From PALSA-911 sp043742865 (GTDB taxonomy: Bacteria; Pseudomonadota; Alphaproteobacteria; Acetobacterales; Acetobacteraceae), in NCBI GenBank assembly GCA_043742865.1, contig JAYTXR010000031.1, forward strand, positions 1-8,893: a DNA stretch of 8,893 nucleotides. Reading direction: 5' to 3'. The notes under the pieces are model-generated. The model searched no databases, had not been told where the DNA came from, and saw nothing but the letters and a program-made list of their open reading frames with translations. This document shows positions 6,271 to 8,893 of this stretch, in pieces. Position 1 is the first letter of the stretch. Each line of letters begins with the position of its first letter. A program made the translations under genes and the position numbers.

Positions 6271-6713
6271 CCTGGCTGCTGCCATTCTATCCCTGGATCA
6301 AATCCCTGCACGTCATCGCCATGGTCGCCTGGATGGCCGGCCTGCTCTATCTGCCGCGGCTGTTTGTCTATCATTGCGACCTGGCGCGCGGGTCGGCCGA
6401 AAGCGAGCGGTTCAAGGTGATGGAGCGCCGGCTGCTGAAGCAGATCATGACCCCGGCGATGATCGCCACCTGGGGCTTCGGCCTGCTGCTGGTGGCAACC
6501 CCCGGCATCATCGATTGGAGCGCGGGCTGGTGGCATGTCAAGCTGCTAGCGGTGGTACTGCTGTCGGGCGTGCACGGGGCAATGTCCGCCCGTCGGCGAG
6601 CCTTCCTGCAGGACCGCAATACCCGATCCCAGCGCTATTTCCGCATCCTTAATGAAGTTCCCACGCTGCTGATGATCGTCATCGTGCTGATGGTCATCGC
6701 ACGGCCGTTCTGA
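6267..6713 (+). CDS. hemJ: Protoporphyrinogen IX oxidase HemJ (CopD-like membrane protein)
   Basis: The 148-residue integral membrane protein matches HemJ, which oxidises protoporphyrinogen IX to protoporphyrin IX in many alphaproteobacteria and cyanobacteria that lack HemG and HemY. Conserved stretches are IKSLHVIAMVAWMAGLLYLP (11-30, with H15), RLFVYH (31-36), GWWHVKLL (87-94, with K92) and RILNEVPTLLMI (126-137). About four membrane segments are expected, near 11-33, 62-80, 89-107 and 131-146. The start is TTG at 6267, overlapping the HAD stop as TTGA, with GGAG 7 nt upstream. The next ATG is at codon 19 and would delete the conserved H15, so TTG is well supported. Its product is the substrate of HemH, and it closes the hem cluster. 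Confidence 0.94.
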   Translation: MTWLLPFYPWIKSLHVIAMVAWMAGLLYLPRLFVYHCDLARGSAESERFKVMERRLLKQIMTPAMIATWGFGLLLVATPGIIDWSAGWWHVKLLAVVLLSGVHGAMSARRRAFLQDRNTRSQRYFRILNEVPTLLMIVIVLMVIARPF

Positions 6714-6748
6714 CGGGCTGCGTAGCGGGGGGCGGCTCTATCGTCGTC

Positions 6749-6797
6749 ATCCCGGATTTCGCCCCGCTTCATCCGGGATACGGGCTTGTGATCCGGG
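6749..6797. repeat. ATCCCGGAT inverted repeat with extra half-copy (REP-like)
   Basis: ATCCCGGAT (6749-6757) and ATCCGGGAT (6771-6779) form a perfect 9-bp stem with a 13-nt loop, and a third arm, ATCCGGG, follows at 6791-6797 and could pair with the first arm instead. It starts 36 nt after the hemJ stop. Similar hairpins with a TTCGC-type loop are, from memory, common extragenic repeats in alphaproteobacteria. There is no T-tract directly after it, so it more likely stabilises the hem mRNA end than terminates transcription by itself. Confidence 0.55.
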
Positions 6798-6826
6798 TTG
6801 ACGAGCGGCGAACGCGTCGCTAACTT
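6798..6826 (+). promoter_or_regulatory. Possible sigma-70-type promoter for rho
   Basis: TTGACG (6798-6803) is followed after 17 nt by TAACTT (6821-6826). The -35 matches consensus at 5 of 6 positions and the -10 at 3 of 6. Transcription would begin near 6833 and give rho a 5' leader of about 185 nt. The same bases are also part of a possible terminator hairpin (6804-6833), so the two readings compete, or both functions share the site. Confidence 0.35.
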
Positions 6827-6833
6827 ATTTTTT
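6804..6833 (+). terminator. Possible intrinsic terminator of the hem cluster
   Basis: AGCGGCG (6804-6810) pairs with CGTCGCT (6815-6821), 7 bp including one G-T pair, around the tetraloop AACG. After three bases a T-rich run TTATTTTTT (6825-6833) follows. This is a short but GC-rich stem with six consecutive T, placed about 90 nt after hemJ, so it could end the hemE-hemH-HAD-hemJ transcript. The gap between stem and T-run weakens the case. Confidence 0.4.
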
Positions 6834-7017
6834 GTCCTCTGGTGTTCGGATGCCATCCGACCCGCTCCCCTTCTTCTCGTCGCGCTCCGTCCTCGCCGGA
6901 ACCGCGCCGCCCCTGACCCGTGACGGCTGGTACAGACCCTCAAGGGCCTGATGTCCTGATCCGGCACCCCGGCCAACCCGATACATCCCCCATATCAATA
7001 TTTGCCAAGGCGCCCAG
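6834..7017 (+). promoter_or_regulatory. C-rich rho leader, candidate Rho-binding autoregulatory region
   Basis: The leader before rho is rich in C and poor in G. In 6851-6895 I count 23 C and 8 G in 45 bases, with many pyrimidine-C dinucleotides and runs such as CCCGCTCCCCTTCTTCTC. This is the composition of Rho utilisation (rut) sites. In E. coli, rho is autoregulated by Rho-dependent attenuation in its leader, so a similar loop is plausible here. A 33-codon ORF (6850-6951, MPSDPLPFFSSRSV...) lies over the C-rich part with only a weak ribosome binding site; it might be a leader peptide but is not annotated as a gene. AAGG at 7007-7010 is the Shine-Dalgarno of rho. Confidence 0.35.
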
Positions 7018-8292
7018 ATGCATCTCGCCGAACTCAAGGCAAAGTCTCCAGCTGACCTGCTGAGCTTCGCTGAATCGCTGCAGATCGAGAACGCCTCCAG
7101 CCTGCGTAAGCAGGACATGATGTTCGCGATCCTGAAGAACCTGGCCGAGAACGACCAGGCCATCCACGGCGAAGGCACGCTGGAAATCCTGCCCGACGGG
7201 TTCGGGTTTCTGCGTAGTCCCGAAGCCAACTATCTTCCCGGCCCGGACGACATTTATGTCAGTCCCACCCAGGTGCGCCGCTACGGCCTGCGGACCGGCG
7301 ATTCGGTCGAGGGCCAGATCCGCGCGCCGAAGGAAGGCGAGCGCTATTTTGCCCTGCTGAAGCTGCACACGATCAATTTCGAGCCGCCGGACGCGGTCAA
7401 GCACCGGATCAATTTCGACAATCTGACCCCGCTCTATCCGGACCGCCGCCTGAAGATGGAGATGGAGAACTTCCAATCCGTCGCCAAAGGGCCGGCCAAG
7501 GACAACACCCCGCGGGTGATCGACCTGATCGCGCCGATCGGCATGGGCCAGCGCGCCCTGATCGTCGCCCCGCCGCGCACCGGCAAGACCGTGATGCTGC
7601 AGAACATCGCCACCGCGATCTCCGCCAACCATCCGGAAGTGTTCCTGATCGTGCTGCTGATCGACGAGCGGCCGGAGGAAGTCACCGACATGTCGCGCAG
7701 CGTCAAGGGCGAGGTGGTTGCCTCCACCTTCGACGAGCCGGCGACGCGGCATGTGCAGGTTACCGAAATGGTGCTGGAAAAGGCCAAGCGGCTGGTCGAG
7801 CACAAGCGCGACGTGGTCATTCTGCTGGACAGCATCACCCGGCTTGCGCGCGCCTATAACACCGTGGTGCCGTCCTCGGGCAAGGTGCTGACCGGCGGCG
7901 TGGACGCCAACGCGCTGCAGCGGCCGAAACGCTTCTTCGGCGCCGCCCGCAACATCGAGGAAGGCGGCAGCCTGACCATCATCGCCACCGCGCTGATCGA
8001 TACCGGATCGCGCATGGACGAGGTGATCTTCGAGGAGTTCAAGGGTACCGGCAACTCCGAGATCATTCTGGACCGCAAGCTGTCGGACAAGCGCAGCTTC
8101 CCGGCGATCGACATCACCAAATCCGGCACCCGCAAGGAAGAATTGCTGGTGGACCGCGCGATGCTGTCGAAAATGTGGGTGCTGCGCCGCATCCTGAACC
8201 CGATGGGCACCGTGGATGCGATGGAATTCCTGCTCGACAAGCTGAAATACAGCAAGACCAACAACGATTTCTTTGAGGCGATGAACACCTGA
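7018..8292 (+). CDS. rho: Transcription termination factor Rho
   Basis: The 424-residue protein is a full-length Rho, the hexameric RNA-dependent ATPase that ends transcription at Rho-dependent sites. The N-terminal helical domain (about 1-46) is followed by the cold-shock-like primary RNA-binding domain with GFGFLRS (61-67). The ATPase core has Walker A APPRTGKT (184-191), Walker B DVVILLDSITRLARAYN (265-281), LTGGVDANALQRPKRFFGAA (291-310) with the secondary RNA-binding loop, and EEFKGTGN (339-346) followed by KSGTRKEELL. No insertion is present in the N-terminal domain, unlike in some actinobacteria. The ATG at 7018 has AAGG 7 nt upstream. Codon choice is strongly biased to C- and G-ending codons compared with the hem genes, as expected for a well-expressed gene. 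Rho close to hemE, hemH and hemJ is a known alphaproteobacterial arrangement. Confidence 0.98.
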   Translation: MHLAELKAKSPADLLSFAESLQIENASSLRKQDMMFAILKNLAENDQAIHGEGTLEILPDGFGFLRSPEANYLPGPDDIYVSPTQVRRYGLRTGDSVEGQIRAPKEGERYFALLKLHTINFEPPDAVKHRINFDNLTPLYPDRRLKMEMENFQSVAKGPAKDNTPRVIDLIAPIGMGQRALIVAPPRTGKTVMLQNIATAISANHPEVFLIVLLIDERPEEVTDMSRSVKGEVVASTFDEPATRHVQVTEMVLEKAKRLVEHKRDVVILLDSITRLARAYNTVVPSSGKVLTGGVDANALQRPKRFFGAARNIEEGGSLTIIATALIDTGSRMDEVIFEEFKGTGNSEIILDRKLSDKRSFPAIDITKSGTRKEELLVDRAMLSKMWVLRRILNPMGTVDAMEFLLDKLKYSKTNNDFFEAMNT

Positions 8293-8302
8293 GGAACCGA
8301 AA

Positions 8303-8893
8303 TTGGCGCCGCGTCGCACGCGGCTGGGCGGCTTCCTGGCGATGCTGGCCACGTTGTCCGGCTGTGGGCCGAGCTATTCGCCGGACACCTACGCGTCCTC
8401 GGCGGTGCAGCAGGCCAACAAGGTCGAACGCGGCCTGATCGTGGGCGTGCGCCGTGTCGATGTCAGCGCGCCCGGCACCGTCGGCGCGCTGGCTGGCGGG
8501 GCGGCCGGCGGTGCGGTTGGCGCGCAGGTGCCCGGCAGCATGTTGGGCGCGACGTTTGGCGCGATCGGCGGGACCGTGCTGGGCGGGCTGGTCGGCACCA
8601 CGGTGGAACACACCACCGCCGATACCATTGCGTTCGAATACATCGTGCGCAAGCCGAACGGCGAGCTGGTATCCGTCACCCAGAAGGACAAGGAGCCATT
8701 GCCGCTGGGCCAGCGCGTGCTGGTGATCGCCGGCAGCCAGGCGCGGATCGTGCCGGATTATACCCAGCCCGAGCCGGCCCCCATTCCCGCCCCAATCGTG
8801 GTGACGCCGCTGCCGCCGCCCCAAGCAGCGCCAGCGTCGGGCATCCCGCCCGTGGCGTTGCCAACCCTGCCGGTGCCATCGAAGGACGCGCCC
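8303..8893 (+). CDS. Glycine-zipper outer-membrane lipoprotein, SlyB / 17 kDa antigen-like (3' end outside window)
   Basis: At least 197 residues are visible with no stop before the window edge. The N-terminus, APRRTRLGGFLAMLATLSGC, has a basic n-region, a hydrophobic stretch and a perfect LSGC lipobox, so the mature protein should start at lipidated C21. A glycine-zipper region (about 58-98, with GALAGGAAGGAVGA and GAIGGTVLGGLVG) matches the SlyB/Rickettsia 17 kDa antigen type. It is followed by a short conserved-looking domain (FEYIVRKPNGELVSVTQ, then LGQRVLVIAGSQARIV) and a proline- and alanine-rich tail from about 153. Such proteins sit in the outer membrane and are linked to envelope integrity; the exact role is unknown. 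The TTG at 8303 is chosen because GAGGA lies 7 nt upstream and it yields an ideal signal peptide. It begins 10 nt after the rho stop, so it may be co-transcribed with rho. Confidence 0.85.
   Translation, partial: MAPRRTRLGGFLAMLATLSGCGPSYSPDTYASSAVQQANKVERGLIVGVRRVDVSAPGTVGALAGGAAGGAVGAQVPGSMLGATFGAIGGTVLGGLVGTTVEHTTADTIAFEYIVRKPNGELVSVTQKDKEPLPLGQRVLVIAGSQARIVPDYTQPEPAPIPAPIVVTPLPPPQAAPASGIPPVALPTLPVPSKDAP

Noticed and set aside
6940..8352. A 470-codon open frame on the minus strand opposite rho
   Set aside because: It is antisense to a complete, unmistakable rho gene; the product is low-complexity and rich in His, Gln, Arg and Val, typical of the antisense frame of a GC-rich gene.

Overview
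The window looks like a chromosomal segment of an alphaproteobacterium. GC is high, and the gene order hemE / pyruvate-phosphate-dikinase regulator / maf is the one known next to alphaproteobacterial replication origins. An intergenic double hairpin of a kind I remember from Acetobacteraceae genomes points to that family, but the genus cannot be named from the sequence.

Layout: genes left of about 3060 read leftward and genes right of about 3457 read rightward. On the minus strand, moving away from the centre, are a DUF299/PDRP bifunctional kinase-phosphorylase, a Maf nucleotide pyrophosphatase (ATGA overlap with PDRP), an SMP-30/gluconolactonase-like protein, a 242-nt gap carrying the double hairpin, and the first 140 codons of the lactate-oxidation iron-sulfur protein LutB, cut by the window edge. 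On the plus strand are hemE (TTG start), hemH (GTG start, overlapping hemE), a HAD-family phosphatase (ATGA overlap with hemH), hemJ (TTG start, overlapping the HAD stop), a 304-nt gap with hairpins and a C-rich leader, rho, and an open-ended glycine-zipper lipoprotein gene (TTG start).

How the genes work together: hemE, hemH and hemJ supply uroporphyrinogen decarboxylation, protoporphyrinogen oxidation and ferrous iron insertion, three late steps of protoheme synthesis. They form a tightly packed, probably translationally coupled cluster that also carries a HAD phosphatase of unknown substrate. rho appears to have its own regulatory leader. The PDRP-maf pair, and possibly the SMP-30 gene, form a divergent operon.

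The most notable region is the 397-nt intergenic stretch 3060-3456. It lies between hemE and the PDRP gene, the position of Cori in Caulobacter crescentus. It has one near-consensus DnaA box, two weaker ones, and a very AT-rich core bounded by an inverted repeat. I read it as a candidate chromosomal origin of replication. I see no phage, IS element, CRISPR array, tRNA or rRNA, and no evidence of an entirely new multi-gene system.
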